DNA of 64,000 nucleotides from an uncultured Clostridia bacterium (GTDB lineage: Bacteria > Bacillota > Clostridia > Christensenellales > UBA1242): contig CAKVFI010000001.1 of assembly GCA_934746715.1 (NCBI GenBank), positions 333,580 to 397,579 of the forward strand. The letters are read 5' to 3'. Below the pieces are notes generated by a model. The model was given only the letters and a program-made list of their open reading frames with translations. It did no database searches and was not told the DNA's origin. Below, piece after piece: positions 35,378 through 45,401 of this stretch (positions are counted from its first letter, which is position 1; every line of letters starts with the position of its first letter). The translations under genes and the position numbers were made by a program.

Positions 35378-38300
35378 TTATTTTTTGTAAAGTTGCAACA
35401 CAATGCCCATGCCGTTTTGCAAATAGAAGTTAAGGTTTGTAACCCCAGTGTCTTCCACTTTTGCAAAAGCACCAGTTGTGTCTTGCCCTAAAATTGCACC
35501 TGTACGGCTGTTTTGCAAAATGTTGTTGTTTGAAGCAACTGCCGCTGCGGAATATGTTGTTAAATCAAGGCCGTAAACTGATTTGTTTTGATATTCTTCA
35601 CGATTGTTGTAGAAATTAACTTCACCTTTAACAACCGCTGCGGTAATACCTTCTGCTGCACTTGATTTGTAAACAACTTTAAGGTTCATCATGCCAGCTA
35701 TTGTTTTGCCAGTGTAATCTGTTTGCTCTTGCAAGAAAGTTGCACCTACTTTGTTGTAATATTCGTCTGCTGCTTTAATTTGAGGAACAAGCGCTGTTGC
35801 ACCATAACTTGCAAACCAAGGTTCGTTGCCTGTTACAAAACTTTCAAGTTTTGTGCCAATAATATTGATTGTTGAAGGATAACCACCTACTTGTTCTTTG
35901 CTTTCTGGATCTGCGTGGTCAACAATCATAACTGGGCCACCTGCTCCAACAAATTCACCACCCTCAATAAGCAAATCTTTAACACCCCACATATAAAGCA
36001 AGGAGTTGTAAGAATTGTAACCTTTTGTGTTGATTAATTTGTTTGTAAGCCCTTCTTCAATTGTTGGTACTTGAGATGTTGTGTACATAAAGCCCATATA
36101 GCAGTTTGAATATGAGTTGTTTTCTGCAACACTGGTTAGACCTTCAATTTTAACAAGCATTGCACCACCGCTTTCGCGAGTGTCTGCAGAACGTCTGCCA
36201 TTGCCAAACACAGACAAATCTTTAATCAACAAGTTGCTGTTTTTTGTTGTGCCTGCAAACCTAAAAAGTGAAGTATGTGTTGTTATTTGAGTGTTTTTGT
36301 CATTATCATCACTATAATATTTAACACCATTTGAGCTGCTGACTGAGCCATCATAACTTGCTTCCCTTGACAAAACCATTTTTGCAAGATTTGAATAATC
36401 AATGTTAAAATAGTTGCCATAGAATTCAAAGTTATCACCTGGGTTGATTGCTCTTTCGTAAACATACAAACCAAAACCATCTTTTAAAGAGCCAACGATT
36501 GATTGGTTTGTTAATGCTTTGATGTCAGAAGTAAATTTGTCAACTTCTGCTTGGCTCCAAAAATAGTAACTTGGAATATTCTCATTGTTGATTACGATAT
36601 TGTTTTGCAAAACAACAGCATTTGCTTGAACATCTGCCAAGTTCCTTTCCTGTTTGAAAGCTCTCCAACCATTTTCTGTTTTTTCGCTGTCGTGATTGTA
36701 AGCATTGACAATAACAGACAATTCATCTGCTTTGTAAACATTGTAGCCATCAACAACTTTAACTTCATAAACCAAATTGTTAAGCCCGTCTGCTGGGTTT
36801 GATGCTTTTGCTGTTATTTTGAATGTTTTGCCATTTGCTGCAGGCTTAAATTGAAGGTGATTTTGAATGTAAGTGATTGTTACATATTCATCCAAGTTTT
36901 CAATTTTTTTGTAAGTGTTGGTTGATTCATCAAAAAGTTCAACCAAAATTTCAGTGTCAATTTCAGTTGTTGTGTCAACACCACATTCACCCAAAATTTG
37001 AAGGTCAAATTTGTTTTGACTGCCAGCAACCAAAACATTGTTTTTCTCAACAAAATTGTCGACATTTTTTGCTCTATCGCTAAGCAATGAACTGTAGAAT
37101 GCAGTAACTTGCCTTGCATCATAGATTTTGAAGTTGATTGTTTGTGGTTCGATTGCAGAATAATTTTCGGTTTGTTCAACAAAAACTTTTAAAGTGTAAT
37201 GACCAATTTGTGTTGGTTTTGTTTCTGTATAACTATCGTCTAATGCATCTGCCAATTTATATTCAAATTTTGGTGTGCCAAATTTTGCAACTGCTGTTGG
37301 ATTAACTTCGCTGTTGTTTGCCACATCGGCAACTGCTGGCGCAACAAGCCATTTGTTTGTTGCTTTTACAATTGCAAAAGTTGTGCTTGCTGTGGTGTCG
37401 TTTAATTGATAATTTTTGTGATTTAATGTTGCCCTAACAGCATAACCAGTGCCAACATTAATATAGCCATTTTCATCATTTGCTTCAACACTTAAAGCAA
37501 CCAACGAATTGTTAACATCATTAAAACTTGCTGTTGGAACAATCTTTTCGCCAGTATATTCAATGTTCAAATTGCCCCAAGCAACATCAACAGTGCGTTT
37601 AGCAACTGTTACACTGCCTAAAACATAGTTAAAACTGTAATTTTTTGCCTCTGCACCAGATGGAACAACATCATAACTGCCAACATCACTGTTTTTTGCG
37701 TATGAACAATTTACTGTTGGTTGAGCATCTAAAACAGATTTGTCTTGCCCGTTAACAAAACCTTTGGCGTCAATATCAACAGAATAAGTTGGAACATCAT
37801 CACCATATGTTAAATTGTGGCTAGATGCAGTTACTGTCAATTGCTTTTTGGCAACTTTAACAACACCATTTTTGTAACTGATATTGTAGTTTTCCGCTTT
37901 TGCATTGGCAATAACAACATCATAACTGCCAGCATCACTAGTTTTATTATAATCACAAGTCCTGGTTGGTTGATCAAGCAAATTTGCACTGCCTTCACCC
38001 GCAACAAAACCAGTGTATTCAAGTTCGTAAATTGGGGCATTGTCGCCATAAGTTACATTATAGGTTTTGCCAGCAATTGTTAAATCTTTTTTGGCAATTG
38101 AAATTGTTTTGTCAACAATCAAATCGTCATAATTTGCTCTTTCCACTTTAACTTGAACAGGATATTCACCAGCATTTTTAAAAACTGGTGCGGTGTCAAG
38201 CCAAGTTGAGCCATTGTTTAAACTATATTTAACAACATCGTCAGATTCTGTGCCAGTAACTGCAACACTGTGATTTTGCCCGTCATAAGCACCAGCAAAA

Positions 38301-38659
38301 GCATTGATTTCAACGCCAGCAATTGCTGTTTTGCTTATAACTTGCACTTGAACAGTTATGCTTACTTCTTTTTTGCTTTCGGTGTATTTAATCACCAAAT
38401 CTTGCATGCCAAGTTCGGCAGAAGAAAAACTATATTCAATTTCGCCAGCACCAATTTGTTTGGTTTTGTCGTTTGAATAAGTTACCTTCAATTTTAAATT
38501 TGACAAATCAATTTGTTCGTCCTGACGCACAAAAGCAGGCAAACCTTCAATCACTTCAATAGCTGTTGGTTTTGCCGCCCCGCACGCAATAAAAATAAAA
38601 CTTGCCAAGCCAAACATAAAGCAGATTAATGATTTTAAAATAGTGTTTCTTTTTGTCAT
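35378..38659 (-). CDS. MBG-domain surface lipoprotein (1093 residues)
   Basis: Signal peptide with lipobox-like FIFIAC (Cys about 26), so probably a lipoprotein. Then an Ig-like bacterial domain (LPAFVRQDEQIDLSNLKL), a YDG-type module (AGAYDGQNHSVAVTGTE) and at least two clear MBG_2 modules, each with YGDxxPxY, a GxxD/S-L segment, SDxGSYDVV and NYxxxYxxGxVxVAK. The last 450 residues have no clear repeats and may form a beta-helix (KLINTKGYNSYNSLLYMWG). ATG with AAGGGGGA. Likely an adhesin or polysaccharide-binding protein. Confidence 0.85.
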   Translation of the reverse strand: MTKRNTILKSLICFMFGLASFIFIACGAAKPTAIEVIEGLPAFVRQDEQIDLSNLKLKVTYSNDKTKQIGAGEIEYSFSSAELGMQDLVIKYTESKKEVSITVQVQVISKTAIAGVEINAFAGAYDGQNHSVAVTGTESDDVVKYSLNNGSTWLDTAPVFKNAGEYPVQVKVERANYDDLIVDKTISIAKKDLTIAGKTYNVTYGDNAPIYELEYTGFVAGEGSANLLDQPTRTCDYNKTSDAGSYDVVIANAKAENYNISYKNGVVKVAKKQLTVTASSHNLTYGDDVPTYSVDIDAKGFVNGQDKSVLDAQPTVNCSYAKNSDVGSYDVVPSGAEAKNYSFNYVLGSVTVAKRTVDVAWGNLNIEYTGEKIVPTASFNDVNNSLVALSVEANDENGYINVGTGYAVRATLNHKNYQLNDTTASTTFAIVKATNKWLVAPAVADVANNSEVNPTAVAKFGTPKFEYKLADALDDSYTETKPTQIGHYTLKVFVEQTENYSAIEPQTINFKIYDARQVTAFYSSLLSDRAKNVDNFVEKNNVLVAGSQNKFDLQILGECGVDTTTEIDTEILVELFDESTNTYKKIENLDEYVTITYIQNHLQFKPAANGKTFKITAKASNPADGLNNLVYEVKVVDGYNVYKADELSVIVNAYNHDSEKTENGWRAFKQERNLADVQANAVVLQNNIVINNENIPSYYFWSQAEVDKFTSDIKALTNQSIVGSLKDGFGLYVYERAINPGDNFEFYGNYFNIDYSNLAKMVLSREASYDGSVSSSNGVKYYSDDNDKNTQITTHTSLFRFAGTTKNSNLLIKDLSVFGNGRRSADTRESGGAMLVKIEGLTSVAENNSYSNCYMGFMYTTSQVPTIEEGLTNKLINTKGYNSYNSLLYMWGVKDLLIEGGEFVGAGGPVMIVDHADPESKEQVGGYPSTINIIGTKLESFVTGNEPWFASYGATALVPQIKAADEYYNKVGATFLQEQTDYTGKTIAGMMNLKVVYKSSAAEGITAAVVKGEVNFYNNREEYQNKSVYGLDLTTYSAAAVASNNNILQNSRTGAILGQDTTGAFAKVEDTGVTNLNFYLQNGMGIVLQLYKK

Positions 38660-38770
38660 ATTTCCCCCTTAATCGTTTTTTAAATTTATTTGATTTCTAT
38701 CTCAAATAAAATTATTTAGATAATTAAACAAGTTGTAATTTTCACTATCATGCTACCAATTTTCGACACA

Positions 38771-38796
38771 AAAAGCAATCAAATTGATTGTCTTTT
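38771..38796 (-). terminator. Intrinsic terminator
   Basis: CAATCAA/TTGATTG palindrome flanked by AAAAG and CTTTT; the only terminator seen for the ABC exporter operon. It overlaps the stop codon of the 165-residue gene. Confidence 0.6.
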
Positions 38797-39292
38797 ATGA
38801 TGCGATTAATTTTACAAAACAATATGCCGGATTATTTTCTTCCTTTGGTGTAACTTTTATTACAACAGTTGTTGGTTTTGAAAACAACACCAAGCAGTTT
38901 TGATTTCCACCCACAATGTGAAATTCAACATTAGAATTGTTTGAATAATTTGTGAATGTCAAATTTTTGTTGGTTGCGTTGTCGGGATAAACACGCATTT
39001 GAAGCAAGATGTTTGTGCCAGTAACCTGCCCAGAATCATTGATTGAGGCAGCTCCTTCAAATTTGATTGCTATGTACATTATTTCTTGCCATTGATCCCT
39101 TGGTGTTGAAGCTCCATTAACTGGATACAAAGTTTTGCCAGTTGCCACGCCATCGCCAGCTTTGTTAACACATTCAATTTTTGCAACTGAATGTTTTTCG
39201 TTGTAAACCGACATTTTAAGCCCAAACAAATTAATGATAAAAATTGAAGCAATATATATAATACCTATTAAAATAGCAACAGATTTTTTCAT
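38795..39292 (-). CDS. Small exported protein of the ABC exporter operon
   Basis: 165 residues. N-terminal membrane helix (KSVAILIGIIYIASIFIINLFG), then a small beta-rich extracellular domain (LLQMRVYPDNATNKNLTF; NCLVLFSKPTTVVIKVTP) that looks Ig-like. Starts one base after the permease stop with GGGGAG, so translation is coupled. No family recognised; it may be the protein handled by the exporter or an accessory part. Confidence 0.75.
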   Translation of the reverse strand: MKKSVAILIGIIYIASIFIINLFGLKMSVYNEKHSVAKIECVNKAGDGVATGKTLYPVNGASTPRDQWQEIMYIAIKFEGAASINDSGQVTGTNILLQMRVYPDNATNKNLTFTNYSNNSNVEFHIVGGNQNCLVLFSKPTTVVIKVTPKEENNPAYCFVKLIAS

Positions 39293-39293
39293 A

Positions 39294-40940
39294 TTACTTC
39301 TCCCCGTAGTACAATTTCACTTTGGAAAAGTACATAAAAATATTCCAGCCAACATACAAAAGCGCAACAAATATCAATTTAAACCACACTGTGCTCATTC
39401 GTTCTTCAACCAAAAAATAGAACAAATAAGTGAAAACAGCTGAAACAATAAATGCCATAATTGTGCTTTTTGTTTCGTTTGGATTGTTAGCTTGTGCCCC
39501 TGTTGTTGCATACTGCTCGTTTTGAGGGTTCATAACATCAAGGGAGGCAGACCAAAACAGATGCCCAGTGTAAATTGAACACAGACTAACACACATCAAC
39601 ACTGTTGTTAAAATATTAAATTTTGCAGTTGTTGCAAAGATACATGTGGAAACAACAATCGAAATATTAATCACAATTAAATTAATAAGCAATTTTGGCA
39701 ACAAAACTTTTGCATAGCTTGTTGGTGCAGTTTTGTTAAGATATGCCGATCTCCCTTCTTCACTGTAAATTTTTGCAATCATTCCATTGCTTGAAAGGGC
39801 AATAAGCAAAATCATCAAAACATTAAAAGCCATTGTCATAAGTGTGCCGGAAAGACGCGTGTCCATTGCACTAAAAATTTTGTTGAGCAGCAAAATTGAA
39901 ATTGGCAAAATTAAGGCAATAAGCACAAGATTGTTAACTTTGTTTGCTGAACGCAAAGTTATAAGAAATTCTTTTTTTAAACTGCCACAAAATGCAGATG
40001 AACTGCTGTTTTTCTTAAATTTTATTGCCGCCAGTTTTGTAAATTCAAATGGAGAACTTGTCATTTTAAAGAATAATGGACGAATGATTAAAAATGTTAA
40101 GCCAAAGGTTGCAACAATCACCCCAAGCACAACAAGCAAAGCAAATAATTGTTCAGCCACAAAAAATTTGTTAATCAGCCCAACACGTTTGCCAACAAAA
40201 GCCACAGCCAAATAATATAAAGGCGCAAACTTTAAAGTAAAATTGTTTAAAACATCTTGAATTTGCCAAAAAATTGTGCCCCAATTTGCAACGATATCCA
40301 AATCTGCCGGTATTGCATTAATAATTTTAATCAATCCAAACAATAAAAGTGTAACTACTGCAACAATAAAAGTGTACTTTAAAAGTTTAAATCTTTCTGC
40401 AAACAGTTTTAAAAACAGCATCGGTATAGACAATAACGCGCCTATGCTTAACGACAATAATGTTACAATAATGTTAACTGGCAACAACCAAAAATAAAAC
40501 CAAACAGCCATATTGTTAACCAATCCAAATGCAACCAAAACAGGAACAATATATGTTAAATTGCGCAAAAACTCATAGATATAATAAACAATCCATTTAC
40601 TCAAAAAAACCGTTGTTCGATTAACCGGCATTGTCAACAAAACTTGATTATCTCGTGCCAAATAAAGCCAATCTGTCAATCCAAAGGTGCAAGCAACCAA
40701 ACCAACAACAAACATAATTGAAAACACAAGGGCAAAAAAGTTTGTGTTTATCCCCACATTAAGAGAAGTTAAACGTAAATAAGAAAGCAAATAAAATCCC
40801 AAATAAATCGCACCGGTAATAATTAAAAATTTGATAATGGCAAAAACAATCTTAAAAATGAAATCTTTTTTGTTACGCAAAAAAGACAAATCTAATTTGT
40901 CCTTCAACTGCATCATCACAAGCACATTTAATCCTTTCAA
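39294..40940 (-). CDS. ABC exporter permease
   Basis: 548 residues with about twelve hydrophobic helices and cytoplasmic basic loops, the layout of large 'ABC-2/exporter' permeases. Begins with TTG at 40940, AGGAG 8 bases upstream. Pairs with the ATPase domain of the upstream gene, 88 bases away. Substrate unknown. Confidence 0.8.
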   Translation of the reverse strand: MKGLNVLVMMQLKDKLDLSFLRNKKDFIFKIVFAIIKFLIITGAIYLGFYLLSYLRLTSLNVGINTNFFALVFSIMFVVGLVACTFGLTDWLYLARDNQVLLTMPVNRTTVFLSKWIVYYIYEFLRNLTYIVPVLVAFGLVNNMAVWFYFWLLPVNIIVTLLSLSIGALLSIPMLFLKLFAERFKLLKYTFIVAVVTLLLFGLIKIINAIPADLDIVANWGTIFWQIQDVLNNFTLKFAPLYYLAVAFVGKRVGLINKFFVAEQLFALLVVLGVIVATFGLTFLIIRPLFFKMTSSPFEFTKLAAIKFKKNSSSSAFCGSLKKEFLITLRSANKVNNLVLIALILPISILLLNKIFSAMDTRLSGTLMTMAFNVLMILLIALSSNGMIAKIYSEEGRSAYLNKTAPTSYAKVLLPKLLINLIVINISIVVSTCIFATTAKFNILTTVLMCVSLCSIYTGHLFWSASLDVMNPQNEQYATTGAQANNPNETKSTIMAFIVSAVFTYLFYFLVEERMSTVWFKLIFVALLYVGWNIFMYFSKVKLYYGEK

Positions 40941-41028
40941 ATTTATTACTCCTACTTTATTTTTTTGTTTTTTTTATTTAAAATCATATTTTTTTAATAT
41001 TTTTCAATATTTATTTTTATTTTTTATT

Positions 41029-43401
41029 TTATTTTTTCTTTTTATTTTTTTGTTTAGTTTGTTTGATATTCTCTTTTGGGGTGGTTAAATTAATTTCTGT
41101 CAAATTATGTTTTTGATTAACTTTTGTTTTTTTTGTTGCTGATTTATCTTTTGCTTTTTTGTCTGCTGATTTTTCCAATTCATTTTTGTGGAGGTTTGTT
41201 TCTCCCACAGTTGCAGCCTCAACATCTGTTTCAATAGTTTTCAAATAAAAATCTTCCAATGTTGTTTTCTTTTCAATATCAGCAACAGAAGCACAAGTTA
41301 AAATATGCCCTTTTTTAATCACTGCAATGCGATCACAAATCTTTTCAACCACATCAATAATGTGGCTGGAAAAGAAAACGATATTGCCAGCTTTTGCATG
41401 TTCTTTCATACATTCTTTAACTTGAAATATGCTTGTTGGGTCAAGCCCTGTAAGGGGTTCATCCAAAATCCAAACTTTTGGGTTGTGAATTAGGGCTGAA
41501 ATGATTGTGATTTTTTGTTTCATTCCATGAGAATAAGTGTTCATTTTGTTGTCGATTGCGTCTTTCATATTAAGCAAACCAACGTACTTTTCTATTGCCA
41601 CATCTCTATCTTTTTTGCTCACACCATAAAGGTCGGCAATATAGTTGATATATTCTCTGCCAGTAAGTTTTTCATACAAAGCGTAATGGTCTGGCACAAA
41701 ACCAATTTGGCGTTTTGCCATAACAGGCTGTTTGTTAACTGAATAACCGCACACTTCAATTTCTCCATCTGTGATTGGTTGAATGCCAACAATGCTTTTA
41801 ATAATTGTGCTTTTGCCTGCACCATTTGGCCCAAGAAAACCAAAAATTTCACCACCATTAATTGTTAAATTAGCATCTTTAACTGCATAGACATTGCTTT
41901 TGCCGTATCTTTTTGAAAAATTTATTAATTTTAATTGATTAACTCCGTCCAAATTCATAGGTTCTAATTCACTCCTTCCATTTAATTGTGACATCAATGC
42001 AAATTTGTCTAATTTTATTTTCTTTTTTCGTGCTGCCATGTCTTTAAGTGTGTCTGCCCCTTGATATGCCCATTCATATATAAACCACATTCCAAGCCCC
42101 AGTGCAACATAAACCAAAAAGAACAACGATTGATATAATGGGTAAAATTTAAATGTCAGATTTTTGATGTTAAATTGCCATGTAACGTTCCTCAAATTTT
42201 TTGCCCATGAGCCAAGTTTATCTGCAATAAAATCGCTATTAACAAAGAAATAGTCTACTGTTGCGTAATTTGAAAACCAAGCATTGATGATCAAAATAAA
42301 AACAAAATAAACTGCAAACGCAACCATGCTATAAACAAATTGTTTTAGTTTTGGCCTTTGGTAAACACCAAGCGCAACAATTAAAATAGGCATAAAGAAA
42401 GCTATGTAGTGATTGATGTAAAATATTAATATACCTGTTGACAGCATGTTTGAACTAGATGAATAGTTTGGTATGGCCATTGCCAAAAAAGCGCCCAAAA
42501 CATTTATAAACAATGTAAAATAAAACAGTTTGTCCCACTTAAACAACAAGCATAGTGGAACAATATACATTGCCGTGTTGCACAAATGAAACGGCCAACT
42601 TGTGATTGATGCAAAACTATCAAATTTGTGGTGTAATGAAAATGACAACAATGTTCCAACTGAAATATACAAAAGCACCATACGGCAAGTTTCTTTGTCA
42701 CAATTCTTTAGCAAAAAGTAAAGGAAAATTGGCAACAATATGCCTATGTAAATTATCACTCTATGCATTGGTGCCAAAGATTTTATTTTGACAACCATGC
42801 TTGTATACCCAAACAAACCTTGAATCATGTATGCTGGCATAACTGCAAGCAACATCAATGGAACAATATAAAACAATTTAAAGAAATCTTTTTTTGTGGT
42901 TTTAAAGCCATCTCCTTCAAAAAACACAACAAGACTGTATGCAAAAATTATGGCAAATTCAAAGGCCATCAAAATAGCCCTAAAATTAAATGAATAGTAA
43001 TTTGTTTTGCCAACTATGCCAATTGACGCTGGCACAAGTGCAACCAAACATAAAGCAGACATTGGCAACACAAAAAATTTGATTACGTCTTTAACAAAAT
43101 CTTTTTTGAAAAATGGATAAATTATCAAACACAATCCCATTGCATACACAAACCAATTTGAAATTAAAGAAACAAATGTAAAAAATTTTTTATCAAATTG
43201 CACGCATGAAAGTTTTAGTGTTTTTTCAATCATATCATCGCCGGACATATAACGCACAAAAGCGACTATCAACAATGTTAATGATGCTATTTTTAAAAAT
43301 CTAAATTTATCAAAGTTCTGTTTAAATTTGGCAAGCAAAAAATAACTTGTTAAAAAAATTGCAACTGATATTAAAACAATTAAATATTGCAACCAAATCA
43401 T
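41029..43401 (-). CDS. YwaF/TMEM164-like membrane domain fused to ABC ATPase
   Basis: 790 residues. Residues 1-445 have many membrane helices. The second half of that part carries FHLCNTAMYIVPLCLLFKWD (271-290) and INHYIAFFMPILIVALGVYQ (329-348), which match the YwaF family related to the acyltransferase TMEM164. Residues about 488-722 are an ABC-2 type ATPase: GPNGAGKS (524-531), signature YSHGMKQ (623-629), Walker B VWILDEP (643-649), H-loop SSH (678-680). The Lys-rich tail is disordered. AAGGAG lies before internal Met482, so the ATPase might also be made alone. Operon with the permease. Confidence 0.8.
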   Translation of the reverse strand: MIWLQYLIVLISVAIFLTSYFLLAKFKQNFDKFRFLKIASLTLLIVAFVRYMSGDDMIEKTLKLSCVQFDKKFFTFVSLISNWFVYAMGLCLIIYPFFKKDFVKDVIKFFVLPMSALCLVALVPASIGIVGKTNYYSFNFRAILMAFEFAIIFAYSLVVFFEGDGFKTTKKDFFKLFYIVPLMLLAVMPAYMIQGLFGYTSMVVKIKSLAPMHRVIIYIGILLPIFLYFLLKNCDKETCRMVLLYISVGTLLSFSLHHKFDSFASITSWPFHLCNTAMYIVPLCLLFKWDKLFYFTLFINVLGAFLAMAIPNYSSSSNMLSTGILIFYINHYIAFFMPILIVALGVYQRPKLKQFVYSMVAFAVYFVFILIINAWFSNYATVDYFFVNSDFIADKLGSWAKNLRNVTWQFNIKNLTFKFYPLYQSLFFLVYVALGLGMWFIYEWAYQGADTLKDMAARKKKIKLDKFALMSQLNGRSELEPMNLDGVNQLKLINFSKRYGKSNVYAVKDANLTINGGEIFGFLGPNGAGKSTIIKSIVGIQPITDGEIEVCGYSVNKQPVMAKRQIGFVPDHYALYEKLTGREYINYIADLYGVSKKDRDVAIEKYVGLLNMKDAIDNKMNTYSHGMKQKITIISALIHNPKVWILDEPLTGLDPTSIFQVKECMKEHAKAGNIVFFSSHIIDVVEKICDRIAVIKKGHILTCASVADIEKKTTLEDFYLKTIETDVEAATVGETNLHKNELEKSADKKAKDKSATKKTKVNQKHNLTEINLTTPKENIKQTKQKNKKKK

Positions 43402-43623
43402 AAGCGTCCTCTTATATTTTTAATTTAGCATTTTCGACAAAATTATGCAATCTTTTTGTCAACCTAAAATTTTAATGCAAAAATTATAATAAATAATTGT
43501 TTTTTTTTGTTTTTATTATTTTAAAACATCAAAAAAAATCGAAAATTTGTGTTTTTTTCGATTTTTTTAATATTTTTTTCAATAAATAATGATTTTTAAT
43601 TAAATTTTTTTATTATTTTATTT
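43402..43623. other. AT-rich intergenic region
   Basis: Nearly all A and T; nothing further recognised apart from T-rich runs that could end nucleoside hydrolase transcription. Confidence 0.5.
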
Positions 43624-44574
43624 TTATTTATTTTTATAAAATTTAAATCTATCCAATTTTTTAACTGCATCAAAATAAAATTGATGCATTTTTTTGCGAT
43701 TTACTTTAACCGCCAATTGGATGTGGCTGTGTTTGTTTTTTGTCATTGTTGTTTTGCCAGGCATTCTATCTGTATCAATTTCAACATCAACGCCAATTGT
43801 TTTAAACAATTTTGGGTAACGCAAATTTAACATGGCACATGTGTCATTTGTTGCAATGCGGCGGTCAATATAACCATGCTCCCAATAGCCACTATACATC
43901 TCACTGATAAATCTGCCTGTGTCATTAATCTTACCAATTGCTTTAACTTCAGCTTCCGAAAAGTTTGCCAAATCTCGCCCCATGCGGGATGGAACAATTG
44001 TGATTGGAATGCCACTTTTCATAACAATATCAAAAGCCTCTGGGTCGCTTGACGCATTGAAAGAAATGTAATTTGTCCATTTGCCTTGATGTTTCCAACC
44101 ATAAGGTGCGCAACCTTCGCAATAAATATGTTTGATTTTGTTTTTTACATCAGGATGCTCTTTAATCAAATAAGCAATATTTGTGTGTGGGCCAAGCGCA
44201 ACAATGTAAATTTCGCCTCTATATTGGTTGATAACTTCATACATGGCTTCAACTGCAGATTTTTCAATTGGTTTTGTCTTGACAGTTTTTGGTGGATGAT
44301 ATCCGCCCAAACCATCTGCTTGATGAATGAATGTTGCATCTTTGCCTTCACGCTTCATTGGTTTGGCCGCACCCATTGCAAGCGGAATATCTGTGCGTTT
44401 AAATTTTTCCAACAAATGCAAAGCATTGCGTGTTACAGACTTTAAGTCCAAATTGCCAGCAACAGTTGTAATCAATTCTATGTTAACAGCGTCATCATAT
44501 AAAGACAATGAAATAGCAGCAGCGTCATCAACGCCTGGGTCTGTGTCCACAATGCAATGTATTTTTTCCACCAT
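43624..44574 (-). CDS. Inosine-uridine nucleoside N-ribohydrolase family
   Basis: 316 residues. Cleaves ribonucleosides to base and ribose for salvage. The calcium-binding N-terminal signature DTDPGVDDA (D10, D12, D16, D17) is intact and the body has ALGPHTNIAYLIKEHP and YISFNASSDPEAFDIV. The late HDP-type motif reads NDTCAM (N for H), a variation to note for substrate range. ATG with GGAGA and a good promoter. Confidence 0.92.
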   Translation of the reverse strand: MVEKIHCIVDTDPGVDDAAAISLSLYDDAVNIELITTVAGNLDLKSVTRNALHLLEKFKRTDIPLAMGAAKPMKREGKDATFIHQADGLGGYHPPKTVKTKPIEKSAVEAMYEVINQYRGEIYIVALGPHTNIAYLIKEHPDVKNKIKHIYCEGCAPYGWKHQGKWTNYISFNASSDPEAFDIVMKSGIPITIVPSRMGRDLANFSEAEVKAIGKINDTGRFISEMYSGYWEHGYIDRRIATNDTCAMLNLRYPKLFKTIGVDVEIDTDRMPGKTTMTKNKHSHIQLAVKVNRKKMHQFYFDAVKKLDRFKFYKNK

Positions 44575-44591
44575 AATTTCTCCGTTTGATT

Positions 44592-44620
44592 ATTATACAA
44601 AAATAAAAAAATTTTAACAA
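44592..44620 (-). promoter_or_regulatory. Promoter of the nucleoside hydrolase
   Basis: TTGTTA, 17 bases, TATAAT on the minus strand. Confidence 0.7.
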
Positions 44621-44775
44621 CTAATTTTTGACATTTTGCAATTTTACACTTTATTTTATACTCAATATCGATTAAAATTGTTAAATAAAACAAACAAAAA
44701 TTAAAATTTGTTGAATTAATATTAAATTTTATTTTTAAAAATTTAAATTTAAGTGTTAAAACAAGTTTTAATATC

Positions 44776-44804
44776 TTGACAACAAACAAAAAATATGGTA
44801 AAGT
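44776..44804 (+). promoter_or_regulatory. Probable tRNA-Leu promoter
   Basis: TTGACA, 17 bases, TAAAGT, followed by a small inverted repeat TTGTCAA/TTGACAA at 44810-44829. The predicted transcript has a leader of about 125 bases. Confidence 0.6.
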
Positions 44805-44937
44805 TTAACTTGTCAAAACAAATTGACAAGGCAGATTTAAATAAACTGTTTCAACCCAAAGCAACAAATGCGGTTGACCAATTAAACAAAAATAAAAATT
44901 TGATTTATTATTTAAGTTTGCATCATCTCAATTATAT

Positions 44938-45024
44938 GCGGATATGGCGGAATTGGCAGACGCGCAAGACTAAGGATCTTGTGAAGTAACATTCTTGCAG
45001 GTTCAAGTCCTGTTATCCGCACCA
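44938..45024 (+). tRNA. tRNA-Leu, anticodon AAG
   Basis: Acceptor stem GCGGATA/TATCCGC, D arm, anticodon stem CAAGA/TCTTG with loop CTAAGGA (anticodon AAG), a long class II variable arm, T arm with TTCAAGT, discriminator A and encoded CCA (45022-45024). The long arm plus A73 indicates leucine. A34 is unusual for a bacterial leucine tRNA. Confidence 0.93.
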
Positions 45025-45028
45025 ATAA

Positions 45029-45057
45029 AATAGACTAGAAACAATAGTCTATTTTTT
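45029..45057 (+). terminator. Terminator after tRNA-Leu
   Basis: AATAGACTA, loop GAAACAA, TAGTCTATT, then T-run. Confidence 0.85.
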
Positions 45058-45401
45058 TAAACAAAAACGCAAAATGCCGCATCTTCACTTAGCCTTCTCG
45101 TTTTTTCCCTTCAAACCCTGTCGTGTTTGTGAAAGCTTTATTGTCTTTGCGCGTGTTTTGGCGACTTGTGTTTTTTGTTTTTGAAATTTTGTTTTAAAAA
45201 GCAATTTTAGGGGTTGACAAGTTTAGCAAAGTGTTGTAACATAAAAATACAAATATTCGTCCATTCCGTTTGTTTAAGTTGGAAGATTAAGTTCTTAAGA
45301 ATGGCAAAAATACATGCAACTATAATTTGGCTGTGTTATTTTTGCTTATGAGTAAGGAGGTTAATTTTAACAGCTTAAACAAATTTTTTTAGGAGAAGAA
45401 T
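45058..45401. other. Upstream region of the Nudix gene
   Basis: No gene accepted. Contains the promoter at 45214-45242 and a leader of about 150 bases with AAGGAGG at 45353-45359 that precedes no convincing start. Confidence 0.5.
45214..45242 (+). promoter_or_regulatory. Promoter of the Nudix gene
   Basis: TTGACA, 17 bases, TAACAT. Confidence 0.7.

Noticed and set aside
44795..44989. 64-codon frame running into the tRNA
   Set aside because: Overlaps tRNA-Leu, starts within the promoter, no ribosome site.
45348..45392. 14-residue leader frame before the Nudix gene
   Set aside because: No Shine-Dalgarno of its own and no regulatory codon pattern; the AAGGAGG lies inside it.
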